A stretch of 64,000 nucleotides of DNA from Taudactylus pleione (Eukaryota; Chordata; Amphibia; Anura; Myobatrachidae). Under the pieces are notes generated by a model, which was not told the origin of the DNA, ran no database searches, and was given only the letters and a program-made list of their open reading frames with translations. How positions within the stretch are numbered: the stretch's first letter is position 1; each line of letters opens with the position of its first letter. The stretch is from the NCBI GenBank assembly GCA_031769625.1, contig JAUIMM010000644.1, positions 124,001 through 188,000 on the forward strand, in the 5' to 3' direction. The translations under genes and the position numbers were made by a program. Of the stretch, positions 13,437-27,051 are shown in pieces.

Positions 13437-15100
13437 GTGTTGAAGACCAAGACCCACAAATGTGATGTGAAATGTTTTTTCTCCCATGTTGCGTTTAAGA
13501 GAAAACAGCAAATGCAAGTTTTAGGCCAAAATGCATTGAAAGCAATGAAAACAACAAAAGCGCATACTTTGTGATATCTCCTCTTGTAGCAAACACAGAC
13601 AGCTCAAAATTTCACTGGATGTGTTGAAGACCAAGACCCACAAATGTGATGTGAAATGGTTTTTCTCCCATGTTGCTTTTAAGAGAAAACAGCAAATGCA
13701 AGTTTTAGGCCAAAATGCATTGAAAGCAATGGAAATAACAAAAGTCCATACTTTGTGATATCTCCTCTTGTAGCAAACACAGACAGCTCAAAATTGCACT
13801 GGATGTGTTGAAGACCAAGACCCACAAATGTGATGTGAAATGGTTTTTCTCCCATGTTGCGTTTAAGAGAAAACAGCAAATGCACGTTTTAGGCCAAAAT
13901 GCATTGAAAGCAATGAAAACAACAAAAGCGCATACTTTGTGATATCTCCTCTTGTAGCAAACACAGACAGCTCAAAATTTCACTGGATGTGTTGAAGACC
14001 AAGACCCACAAATGTGATGTGAAATGGTTTTTCTCCCATGTTGCGTTTAAGAGAAAACAGCAAATGCACGTTTTAGGCCAAAATGCATTGAAAGCAATGG
14101 AAACAACAAAAGCGCATACTTTGTGATATCTCCTCTTGTAGCAAACACAGACAGCTCAAAATTTCACTGGATGTGTTGAAGACCAAGACCCACAAATGTG
14201 ATGTGAAATGGTTTTTCTCCCATGTTGCTTTTAAGAGAAAACAGCAAATGCAAGTTTTAGGCCAAAATGCATTGAAAGCAATGGAAATAACAAAAGTCCA
14301 TACTTTGTGATATCTCCTCTTGTAGCAAACACAGACAGCTCAAAATTGCACTGGATGTGTTGAAGACCAAGACCCACAAATGTGATGTGAAATGGTTTTT
14401 CTCCCATGTTGCGTTTAAGAGAAAACAGCAAATGCAAGTTTTAGGCCAAAATGCATTGAAAGCAATGAAAACAACAAAAGCGCATACTTTGTGATATCTC
14501 CTCTTGTAGCAAACACAGACAGCTCAAAATTTCACTGGATGTGTTGAAGACCAAGACCCACAAATGTGATGTGAAATGGTTTTTCTCCCATGTTGCGTTT
14601 AAGAGAAAACAGCAAATGCACGTTTTAGGCCAAAATGCTTTGAAAGCAATGGAAACAACAAAAGCGCATACTTTGTGATATCTCCTCTTGTAGCAAACAC
14701 AGACAGCTCAAAATTTCACTGGATGTGTTGAAGACCAAGACCCACAAATGTGATGTGAAATGGTTTTTCTCCCATGTTGCGTTTAAGAGAAAACAGCAAA
14801 TGCACGTTTTAGGCCAAAATGCATTGAAAGCAATGGAAACAACAAAAGAGCATACTTTGTGTTATCTACTCTTGTAACAAACACAAACAGCTCAAAATTT
14901 CACTGGATGTGTTGAAGACCAAAACCCACAAATGTGATGTGAAATGGTTTTTCTCCCATGTTGCATTTAAGAGAAAACAGCAAATGCAAGTTTTAGGCCA
15001 AAATGCATTGAAAGCAATGGAAATAACAAAAGTCCATACTTTGTGATATCTCCTCTTGTAGCAAACACAGACAGCTCAAAATTGCACTGGATGTGTTGAA
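13253..15100. repeat. Higher-order segment, copy repeated at about 21531-23370
   Basis: Anchors 13253, 13621, 14173 and 14909 correspond to 21531, 21899, 22451 and 23187, a constant offset of 8278 (45 monomers minus 2). The second copy has a private GGCCTAAATG near 21988. Confidence 0.72.
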
Positions 15101-17484
15101 GACCAAGACCCACAAATGTGATGTGAAATGGTTTTTCTCCCATGTTGCTTTTAAGAGAAAACAGCAAATGCAAGTTTTAGGACAAAATGCATTGAAAGCA
15201 ATGGAAATAACAAAAGTCCATACTTTGTGATATCTCCTCTTGTAGCAAACACAGACAGCTCAAAATTGCACTGGATGTGTTGAAGACCAAGACCCACAAA
15301 TGTGATGTGAAATGGTTTTTCTCCCATGTTGCTTTTAAGAGAAAACAGCAAATGCAAGTTTTAGGACAAAATGCATTGAAAGCAATGGAAATAACAAAAG
15401 CGCATACTTTGTGATATCTCCTCTTGTAGCAATCACAGACAGCTCAAAATTTCACCGGATGTGTTGAAGACCAAGACCCACAAATGTGATGTGAAATGGT
15501 TTTTCTCCCATGTTGCTTTTAAGAGAAAACAGCAAATGCAAGTTTTAGGACAAAATGCATTGAAAGCAATGGAAATAACAAAAGTCCATACTTTGTGATA
15601 TCTCCTCTTGTAGCAAACACAGACAGCTCAAAATTGCACTGGATGTGTTGAAGACCAAGACCCACAAATGTGATGTGAAATGGTTTTTCTCCCATGTTGC
15701 ATTTAAGAGAAAACAGCAAATGCACGTTTTAGGCCAAAATGCATTGAAAGCAATGAAAACAACAAAAGCGCATACTTTGTGATATCTCCTCTTGTAGCAA
15801 ACACAGACAGCTCAAAATTTCACTGGATGTGTTGAAGACCAAGACCCACAAATGTGATGTGAAATGGTTTTTCTCCCATGTTGCGTTTAAGAGAAAACAG
15901 CAAATGCACGTTTTAGGCCAAAATGCATTGAAAGCAATGGAAACAACAAAAGCGCATACTTTGTGATATCTCCTCTTGTAGCAAACACAGACAGCTCAAA
16001 ATTTCACTGGATGTGTTGAAGACCAAGACCCACAAATGTGATGTGAAATGGTTTTTCTCCCATGTTGCTTTTAAGAGAAAACAGCAAATGCAAGTTTTAG
16101 GCCAAAATGCATTGAAAGCAATGGAAATAACAAAAGTCCATACTTTGTGATATCTCCTCTTGTAGCAAACACAGACAGCTCAAAATTGCACTGGATGTGT
16201 TGAAGACCAAGACCCACAAATGTGATGTGAAATGTTTTTTCTCCCATGTTGCGTTTAAGAGAAAACAGCAAATGCAAGTTTTAGGCCAAAATGCATTGAA
16301 AGCAATGAAAACAACAAAAGAGCATACTTTGTGATATCTCCTCTTGTAGCAAACACAGACAGCTCAAAATTTCACTGGATGTGTTGAAGACCAAGACCCA
16401 CAAATGTGATGTGAAATGGTTTTTCTCCCATGTTGCGTTTAAGAGAAAACAGCAAATGCACGTTTTAGGCCAAAATGCATTGAAAGCAATGGAAACAACA
16501 AAAGCGCATACTTTGTGATATCTCCTCTTGTAGCAAACACAGACAGCTCAAAATTTCACTGGATGTGTTGAAGACCAAGTCCCACAAATGTGATGTGAAA
16601 TGGTTTTTCTCCCATGTTGCGTTTAAGAGAAAACAGCAAATGCACGTTTTAGGCCAAAATGCATTGAAAGCAATGGAAACAACAAAAGAGCATACTTTGT
16701 GTTATCTCCTCTTGTAGCAAACACAGACAGCTCAAAATTTCACTGGATGTGTTGAAGACCAAAACCCACAAATGTGATGTGAAATGGTTTTTCTCCCATG
16801 TTGCATTTAAGAGAAAACAGCAAATGCAAGTTTTAGGCCAAAATGCATTGAAAGCAATGGAAATAACAAAAGCGCATACTTTGTGATATCTCCTCTTGTA
16901 GCAAACACAGACAGCTCAAAATTTCACTGGATGTGTTGAAGACCAAGACCCACAAATGTGATGTGAAATGGTTTTTCTCCCATGTTGCGTTTAAGAGAAA
17001 ACAGCAAATGCACGTTTTAGGCCAAAATGCTTTGAAAGCAATGGAAACAACAAAAGCGCATACTTTGTGATATCTCCTCTTGTAGCAAACACAGACAGCT
17101 CAAAATTTCACTGGATGTGTTGAAGACCAAGACCCACAAATGTGATGTGAAATGGTTTTTCTCCCATGTTGCTTTTAAGAGAAAACAGCAAATGCAAGTT
17201 TTAGGCCAAAATGCATTGAAAGCAATGGAAATAACAAAAGTCCATACTTTGTGATATCTCCTCTTGTAGCAAACACAGACAGCTCAAAATTGCACTGGAT
17301 GTGTTGAAGACCAAGACCCACAAATGTGATGTGAAATGGTTTTTCTCCCATGTTGCGTTTAAGAGAAAACAGCAAATGCACGTTTTAGGCCAAAATGCAT
17401 TGAAAGCAATGAAAACAACAAAAGCGCATACTTTGTGATATCTCCTCTTGTAGCAAACACAGACAGCTCAAAATTTCACTGGAT
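14909..17484. repeat. 14-monomer block, copy 1 of 5
   Basis: The block is 2576 bp, exactly 14 x 184. It begins with an AAAACCC monomer, then two CpG-free GGACAAAA monomers in a row, then GCAATCACAG (about 15432), AAGTCCC (about 16579), and a final B-C pair. It is preceded by a GAGC/GTGTTATC monomer with private changes (ATCTACTC, TTGTAACA near 14867-14878). Confidence 0.85.
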
Positions 17485-20400
17485 GTGTTGAAGACCAAGA
17501 CCCACAAATGTGATGTGAAATGGTTTTTCTCCCATGTTGCGTTTAAGAGAAAACAGCAAATGCAAGTTTTAGGCCAAAATGCATTGAAAGCAATGAAAAC
17601 AACAAAAGCGCATACTTTGTGATATCTCCTCTTGTAGCAAACACAGACAGCTCAAAATTTCACTGGATGTGTTGAAGACCAAGACCCACAAATGTGATGT
17701 GAAATGGTTTTTCTCCCATGTTGCGTTTAAGAGAAAACAGCAAATGCACGTTTTAGGCCAAAATGCTTTGAAAGCAATGGAAACAACTAAAGTGCATACT
17801 TTGTGATATCTCCTCTTGTAGCAAACACAGACAGCTCAAAATTTCACTGGATGTGTTGAAGACCAAGACCCACAAATGTGATGTGAAATGGTTTTTCTCC
17901 CATGTTGCGTTTAAGAGAAAACAGCAAATGCACGTTTTAGGCCAAAATGCATTGAAAGCAATGGAAACAACAAAAGAGCATACTTTGTGTTATCTCCTCT
18001 TGTAGCAAACACAAACAGCTCAAAATTTCACTGGATGTGTTGAAGACCAAAACCCACAAATGTGATGTGAAATGGTTTTTCTCCCATGTTGCATTTAAGA
18101 GAAAACAGCAAATGCAAGTTTTAGGCCAAAATGCATTGAAAGCAATGGAAATAACAAAAGTCCATACTTTTTGATATCTCCTCTTGTAGCAAACACAGAC
18201 AGCTCAAAATTTCACTGGATGTGTTGAAGACCAAGACCCACAAATGTGATGTGAAATGGTTTTTCTCCCATGTTGCGTTTAAGAGAAAACAGCAAATGCA
18301 CGTTTTAGGCCAAAATGCTTTGAAAGCAATGGAAACAACAAAAGCGCATACTTTGTGATATCTCCTCTTGTAGCAAACACAGACAGCTCAAAATTTCACT
18401 GGATGTGTTGAAGACCAAGACCCACAAATGTGATGTGAAATGGTTTTTCTCCCATGTTGCTTTTAAGAGAAAACAGCAAATGCAAGTTTTAGGCCAAAAT
18501 GCATTGAAAGCAATGGAAATAACAAAAGTCCATACTTTGTGATATCTCCTCTTGTAGCAAACACAGACAGCTCAAAATTGCACTGGATGTGTTGAAGACC
18601 AAGACCCACAAATGTGATGTGAAATGGTTTTTCTCCCATGTTGCGTTTAAGAGAAAACAGCAAATGCACGTTTTAGGCCAAAATGCATTGAAAGCAATGA
18701 AAACAACAAAAGCGCATACTTTGTGATATCTCCTCTTGTAGCAAACACAGACAGCTCAAAATTTCACTGGATGTGTTGAAGACCAAGACCCACAAATGTG
18801 ATGTGAAATGGTTTTTCTCCCATGTTGCATTTAAGAGAAAACAGCAAATGCAAGTTTTAGGCCAAAATGCATTGAAAACAATGGAAATAACAAAAGCGCA
18901 TACTTTGTGATATCTCCTCTTGTAGCAAACACAGACAGCTCAAAATTTCACTGGATGTGTTGAAGACCAAGACCCACAAATGTGATGTGAAATGGTTTTT
19001 CTCCCATGTTGCGTTTAAGAGAAAACAGCAAATGCAAGTTTTAGGCCAAAATGCATTGAAAGCAATGGAAATAACAAAAGCGCATACTTTGTGATATCTC
19101 CTCTTGTAGCAAACACAGACAGCTCAAAATTTCACTGGATGTGTTGAAGACCAAGACCCACAAATGTGATGTGAAATGGTTTTTCTCCCATGTTGCGTTT
19201 AAGAGAAAACAGCAACTGCACGTTTTAGGCCAAAATGCTTTGAAAGCAATGGAAACAACAAAAGCGCATACTTTGTGATATCTCCTCTTGTAGCAAACAC
19301 AGACAGCTCAAAATTTCACTGATGTGTTGAAGACCAAGACCCACAAATGTGATGTGAAATGGTTTTTCTCCCATGTTGCGTTTAAGAGAAAACAGCAAAT
19401 GCACGTTTTAGGCCAAAATGCATTGAAAGCAATGGAAACAACAAAAGAGCATACTTTGTGTTATCTCCTCTTGTAGCAAACACAGACAGCTCAAAATTTC
19501 ACTGGATGTGTTGAAGACCAAAACCCACAAATGTGATGTGAAATGGTTTTTCTCCCATGTTGCATTTAAGAGAAAACAGCAAATGCAAGTTTTAGGCCAA
19601 AATGCATTGAAAGCAATGGAAATAACAAAAGCGCATACTTTGTGATATCTCCTCTTGTAGCAAACACAGACAGCTCAAAATTTCACTGGATGTGTTGAAG
19701 ACCAAGACCCACAAATGTGATGTGAAATGGTTTTTCTCCCATGTTGCGTTTAAGAGAAAACAGCAAATGCACGTTTTAGGCCATAATGCTTTGAAAGCAA
19801 TGGAAACAACAAAAGAGCATACTTTGTGTTATCTCCTCTTGTAGCAAACACAGACAGCTCAAAATTTCACTGGATGTGTTGAAGACCAAAACCCACAAAT
19901 GTGATGTGAAATGGTTTTTCTCCCATGTTGCATTTAAGAGAAAACAGCAAATGCAAGTTTTAGGCCAAAATGCATTGAAAGCAATGGAAATAACAAAAGC
20001 GCATACTTTGTGATATCTCCTCTTGTAGCAAACACAGACAGCTCAAAATTTCACTGGATGTGTTGAAGACCAAGACCCACAAATGTGATGTGAAATGGTT
20101 TTTCTCCCATGTTGCGTTAAAGAGAAAACAGCAAATGCACGTTTTAGGCCAAAATGCTTTGAAAGCAATGGAAACAACAAAAGCGCATACTTTGTGATAT
20201 CTCCTCTTGTAGCAAACACAGACAGCTCAAAATTTCACTGGATGTGTTGAAGACCAAGACCCACAAATGTGATGTGAAATGGTTTTTCTCCCATGTTGCT
20301 TTTAAGAGAAAACAGCAAATGCAAGTTTTAGGCCAAAATGCATTGAAAGCAATGGAAATAACAAAAGTCCATACTTTGTGATATCTCCTCTTGTAGCAAA

Positions 20401-21352
20401 CACAGACAGCTCAAAATTGCACTGGATGTGTTGAAGACCAAGACCCACAAATGTGATGTGAAATGGTTTTTCTCCCATGTTGCGTTTAAGAGAAAACAGC
20501 AAATGCACGTTTTAGGCCAAAATGCATTGAAAGCAATGAAAACAACAAAAGCGCATACTTTGTGATATCTCCTCTTGTAGCAAACACAGACAGCTCAAAA
20601 TTTCACTGGATGTGTTGAAGACCAAGACCCACAAATGTGATGTGAAATGGTTTTTCTCCCATGTTGCATTTAAGAGAAAACAGCAAATGCAAGTTTTAGG
20701 CCAAAATGCATTGAAAACAATGGAAATAACAAAAGCGCATACTTTGTGATATCTCCTCTTGTAGCAAACACAGACAGCTCAAAATTTCACTGGATGTGTT
20801 GAAGACCAAGACCCACAAATGTGATGTGAAATGGTTTTTCTCCCATGTTGCGTTTAAGAGAAAACAGCAAATGCAAGTTTTAGGCCAAAATGCATTGAAA
20901 GCAATGGAAATAACAAAAGCGCATACTTTGTGATATCTCCTCTTGTAGCAAACACAGACAGCTCAAAATTTCACTGGATGTGTTGAAGACCAAGACCCAC
21001 AAATGTGATGTGAAATGGTTTTTCTCCCATGTTGCGTTTAAGAGAAAACAGCAACTGCACGTTTTAGGCCAAAATGCTTTGAAAGCAATGGAAACAACAA
21101 AAGCGCATACTTTGTGATATCTCCTCTTGTAGCAAACACAGACAGCTCAAAATTTCACTGGATGTGTTGAAGACCAAGACCCACAAATGTGATGTGAAAT
21201 GGTTTTTCTCCCATGTTGCGTTTAAGAGAAAACAGCAAATGCAAGTTTTAGGCCAAAATGCATTGAAAGCAATGGAAATAACAAAAGCGCATACTTTGTG
21301 ATATCTCCTCTTGTAGCAAACACAGACAGCTCAAAATTTCACTGGATGTGTT

Positions 21353-21535
21353 GAAGACCAAGACCCACAAATGTGATGTGAAATGGTTTTTCTCCCATGT
21401 TGCGTTTAAGAGAAAACAGCAACTGCACGTTTTAGGCCAAAATGCTTTGAAAGCAATGGAAACACAAAAGCGCATACTTTGTGTTATCTCCTCTTGTAGC
21501 AAACACAGACAGCTCAAAATTTCACTGGATGTGTT
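21353..21535. repeat. Hybrid monomer (left half type D, right half type K)
   Basis: The left part has CAACTG and GCTTTG, typical of the monomer that elsewhere precedes K. The right part has GAAACACAAAAG and TTTGTGTTATC, typical of K. TTTACGAG and the AAAAACAC allele are both missing. Compared with copies such as 8837-9387, one monomer is lost, as expected from an unequal exchange inside the monomer. It is followed by a normal L monomer (AATCGTTTTT). Confidence 0.85.
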
Positions 21536-24476
21536 GAAGACCAAAACCCACAAATGTGATGTGAAATCGTTTTTCTCCCATGTTGCGTTTAAGAGAAAAC
21601 AGCAAATGCAAGTTTTAGGCCAAAATGCATTGAAAGCAATGGAAATAACAAAAGTCCATACTTTGTGATATCTCCTCTTGTAGCAAACACAGACAGCTCA
21701 AAATTGCACTGGATGTGTTGAAGACCAAGACCCACAAATGTGATGTGAAATGTTTTTTCTCCCATGTTGCGTTTAAGAGAAAACAGCAAATGCAAGTTTT
21801 AGGCCAAAATGCATTGAAAGCAATGAAAACAACAAAAGCGCATACTTTGTGATATCTCCTCTTGTAGCAAACACAGACAGCTCAAAATTTCACTGGATGT
21901 GTTGAAGACCAAGACCCACAAATGTGATGTGAAATGGTTTTTCTCCCATGTTGCTTTTAAGAGAAAACAGCAAATGCAAGTTTTAGGCCTAAATGCATTG
22001 AAAGCAATGGAAATAACAAAAGTCCATACTTTGTGATATCTCCTCTTGTAGCAAACACAGACAGCTCAAAATTGCACTGGATGTGTTGAAGACCAAGACC
22101 CACAAATGTGATGTGAAATGGTTTTTCTCCCATGTTGCGTTTAAGAGAAAACAGCAAATGCACGTTTTAGGCCAAAATGCATTGAAAGCAATGAAAACAA
22201 CAAAAGCGCATACTTTGTGATATCTCCTCTTGTAGCAAACACAGACAGCTCAAAATTTCACTGGATGTGTTGAAGACCAAGACCCACAAATGTGATGTGA
22301 AATGGTTTTTCTCCCATGTTGCGTTTAAGAGAAAACAGCAAATGCACGTTTTAGGCCAAAATGCATTGAAAGCAATGGAAACAACAAAAGCGCATACTTT
22401 GTGATATCTCCTCTTGTAGCAAACACAGACAGCTCAAAATTTCACTGGATGTGTTGAAGACCAAGACCCACAAATGTGATGTGAAATGGTTTTTCTCCCA
22501 TGTTGCTTTTAAGAGAAAACAGCAAATGCAAGTTTTAGGCCAAAATGCATTGAAAGCAATGGAAATAACAAAAGTCCATACTTTGTGATATCTCCTCTTG
22601 TAGCAAACACAGACAGCTCAAAATTGCACTGGATGTGTTGAAGACCAAGACCCACAAATGTGATGTGAAATGGTTTTTCTCCCATGTTGCGTTTAAGAGA
22701 AAACAGCAAATGCAAGTTTTAGGCCAAAATGCATTGAAAGCAATGAAAACAACAAAAGCGCATACTTTGTGATATCTCCTCTTGTAGCAAACACAGACAG
22801 CTCAAAATTTCACTGGATGTGTTGAAGACCAAGACCCACAAATGTGATGTGAAATGGTTTTTCTCCCATGTTGCGTTTAAGAGAAAACAGCAAATGCACG
22901 TTTTAGGCCAAAATGCTTTGAAAGCAATGGAAACAACAAAAGCGCATACTTTGTGATATCTCCTCTTGTAGCAAACACAGACAGCTCAAAATTTCACTGG
23001 ATGTGTTGAAGACCAAGACCCACAAATGTGATGTGAAATGGTTTTTCTCCCATGTTGCGTTTAAGAGAAAACAGCAAATGCACGTTTTAGGCCAAAATGC
23101 ATTGAAAGCAATGGAAACAACAAAAGAGCATACTTTGTGTTATCTCCTCTTGTAGCAAACACAAACAGCTCAAAATTTCACTGGATGTGTTGAAGACCAA
23201 AACCCACAAATGTGATGTGAAATGGTTTTTCTCCCATGTTGCATTTAAGAGAAAACAGCAAATGCAAGTTTTAGGCCAAAATGCATTGAAAGCAATGGAA
23301 ATAACAAAAGTCCATACTTTGTGATATCTCCTCTTGTAGCAAACACAGACAGCTCAAAATTGCACTGGATGTGTTGAAGACCAAGACCCACAAATGTGAT
23401 GTGAAATGGTTTTTCTCCCATGTTGCGTTTAAGAGAAAACAGCAAATGCACGTTTTAGGCCAAAATGCATTGAAAGCAATGAAAACAACAAAAGCGCATA
23501 CTTTGTGATATCTCCTCTTGTAGCAAACACAGACAGCTCAAAATTTCACTGGATGTGTTGAAGACCAAGACCCACAAATGTGATGTGAAATGGTTTTTCT
23601 CCCATGTTGCGTTTAAGAGAAAACAGCAAATGCACGTTTTAGGCCAAAATGCTTTGAAAGCAATGGAAACAACAAAAGCGCAAACTTTGTGATATCTCCT
23701 CTTGTAGCAAACACAGACAGCTCAAAATTTCACTGGATGTGTTGAAGACCAAGACCCACAAATGTGATGTGAAATGGTTTTTCTCCCATGTTGCGTTTAA
23801 GAGAAAACAGCAAATGCAAGTTTTAGGACAAAATGCATTGAAAGCAATGGAAATAACAAAAGCGCATACTTTGTGATATCTCCTCTTGTAGCAAACACAG
23901 ACAGCTCAAAATTTCACTGGATGTGTTGAAGACCAAGACCCACAAATGTGATGTGAAATGGTTTTTCTCCCATGTTGCGTTTAAGAGAAAACAGCAACTG
24001 CACGTTTTAGGCCAAAATGCTTTGAAAGCAATGGAAACAACAAAAGCGCATACTTTGTGATATCTCCTCTTGTAGCAAACACAGACAGCTCAAAATTTCA
24101 CTGGATGTGTTGAAGACCAAGACCCACAAATGTGATGTGAAATGGTTTTTCTCCCATGTTGCGTTTAAGAGAAAACAGCAAATGCAAGTTTTAGGCCAAA
24201 ATGCATTGAAAGCAATGGAAATAACAAAAGCGCATACTTTGTGATATCTCCTCTTGTAGCAAACACAGACAGCTCAAAATTTCACTGGATGTGTTGAAGA
24301 CCAAGACCCACAAATGTGATGTGAAATGGTTTTTCTCCCATGTTGCGTTTAAGAGAAAACAGCAACTGCACGTTTTAGGCCAAAATGCTTTGAAAGCAAT
24401 GGAAACAACAAAAGCGCATACTTTGTGATATCTCCTCTTGTAGCAAAAACACAGACAGCTCAAAATTTCACTGGAT

Positions 24477-27051
24477 GTGTTGAAGACCAAAACCCACAAA
24501 TGTGATGTGAAATGGTTTTTCTCCCATGTTGCATTTAAGAGAAAACAGCAAATGCAAGTTTTAGGCCAAAATGCATTGAAAGCAATGGAAATAACAAAAG
24601 TCCATACTTTTTGATATCTCCTCTTGTAGCAAACACAGACAGCTCAAAATTGCACTGGATGTGTTGAAGACCAAGACCCACAAATGTGATGTGAAATGGT
24701 TTTTCTCCCATGTTGCTTTTAAGAGAAAACAGCAAATGCAAGTTTTAGGACAAAATGCATTGAAAGCAATGGAAATAACAAAAGTCCATACTTTGTGATA
24801 TCTCCTCTTGTAGCAAACACAGACAGCTCAAAATTGCACTGGATGTGTTGAAGACCAAGACCCACAAATGTGATGTGAAATGGTTTTTCTCCCATGTTGC
24901 TTTTAAGAGAAAACAGCAAATGCAAGTTTTAGGACAAAATGCATTGAAAGCAATGGAAATAACAAAAGCGCATACTTTGTGATATCTCCTCTTGTAGCAA
25001 TCACAGACAGCTCAAAATTTCACTGGATGTGTTGAAGACCAAGACCCACAAATGTGATGTGAAATGGTTTTTCTCCCATGTTGCTTTTAAGAGAAAACAG
25101 CAAATGCAAGTTTTAGGACAAAATGCATTGAAAGCAATGGAAATAACAAAAGTCCATACTTTGTGATATCTCCTCTTGTAGCAAACACAGACAGCTCAAA
25201 ATTGCACTGGATGTGTTGAAGACCAAGACCCACAAATGTGATGTGAAATGGTTTTTCTCCCATGTTGCGTTTAAGAGAAAACAGCAAATGCACGTTTTAG
25301 GCCAAAATGCATTGAAAGCAATGAAAACAACAAAAGCGCATACTTTGTGATATCTCCTCTTGTAGCAAACACAGACAGCTCAAAATTTCACTGGATGTGT
25401 TGAAGACCAAGACCCACAAATGTGATGTGAAATGGTTTTTCTCCCATGTTGCGTTTAAGAGAAAACAGCAAATGCACGTTTTAGGCCAAAATGCATTGAA
25501 AGCAATGGAAACAACAAAGCGCATACTTTGTGATATCTCCTCTTGTAGCAAACACAGACAGCTCAAAATTTCACTGGATGTGTTGAAGACCAAGACCCAC
25601 AAATGTGATGTGAAATGGTTTTTCTCCCATGTTGCTTTTAAGAGAAAACAGCAAATGCAAGTTTTAGGCCAAAATGCATTGAAAGCAATGGAAATAACAA
25701 AAGTCCATACTTTGTGATATCTCCTCTTGTAGCAAACACAGACAGCTCAAAATTGCACTGGATGTGTTGAAGACCAAGACCCACAAATGTGATGTGAAAT
25801 GTTTTTTCTCCCATGTTGCGTTTAAGAGAAAACAGCAAATGCAAGTTTTAGGCCAAAATGCATTGAAAGCAATGAAAACAACAAAAGCGCATACTTTGTG
25901 ATATCTCCTCTTGTAGCAAACACAGACAGCTCAAAATTTCACTGGATGTGTTGAAGACCAAGACCCACAAATGTGATGTGAAATGGTTTTTCTCCCATGT
26001 TGCGTTTAAGAGAAAACAGCAAATGCACGTTTTAGGCCAAAATGCATTGAAAGCAATGGAAACAACAAAAGCGCATACTTTGTGATATCTCCTCTTGTAG
26101 CAAACACAGACAGCTCAAAATTTCACTGGATGTGTTGAAGACCAAGTCCCACAAATGTGATGTGAAATGGTTTTTCTCCCATGTTGCGTTTAAGAGAAAA
26201 CAGCAAATGCACGTTTTAGGCCAAAATGCATTGAAAGCAATGGAAACAACAAAAGAGCATACTTTGTGTTATCTCCTCTTGTAGCAAACACAGACAGCTC
26301 AAAATTTCACTGGATGTGTTGAAGACCAAAACCCACAAATGTGATGTGAAATGGTTTTTCTCCCATGTTGCATTTAAGAGAAAACAGCAAATGCAAGTTT
26401 TAGGCCAAAATGCATTGAAAGCAATGGAAATAACAAAAGCGCATACTTTGTGATATCTCCTCTTGTAGCAAACACAGACAGCTCAAAATTTCACTGGATG
26501 TGTTGAAGACCAAGACCCACAAATGTGATGTGAAATGGTTTTTCTCCCATGTTGCGTTTAAGAGAAAACAGCAAATGCACGTTTTAGGCCAAAATGCTTT
26601 GAAAGCAATGGAAACAACAAAAGCGCATACTTTGTGATATCTCCTCTTGTAGCAAACACAGACAGCTCAAAATTTCACTGGATGTGTTGAAGACCAAGAC
26701 CCACAAATGTGATGTGAAATGGTTTTTCTCCCATGTTGCTTTTAAGAGAAAACAGCAAATGCAAGTTTTAGGCCAAAATGCATTGAAAGCAATGGAAATA
26801 ACAAAAGTCCATACTTTGTGATATCTCCTCTTGTAGCAAACACAGACAGCTCAAAATTGCACTGGATGTGTTGAAGACCAAGACCCACAAATGTGATGTG
26901 AAATGGTTTTTCTCCCATGTTGCGTTTAAGAGAAAACAGCAAATGCACGTTTTAGGCCAAAATGCATTGAAAGCAATGAAAACAACAAAAGCGCATACTT
27001 TGTGATATCTCCTCTTGTAGCAAACACAGACAGCTCAAAATTTCACTGGAT
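24477..27051. repeat. 14-monomer block, copy 2 of 5
   Basis: The marker order is the same as in the 14909 copy. GAAACAACAAAGCGC near 25516 lacks one base, so the block is 2575 bp. The left neighbour is the AAAAACAC monomer and not the GAGC monomer seen before copies 1, 3 and 4. This marks a recombination junction at the block edge. Confidence 0.85.
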
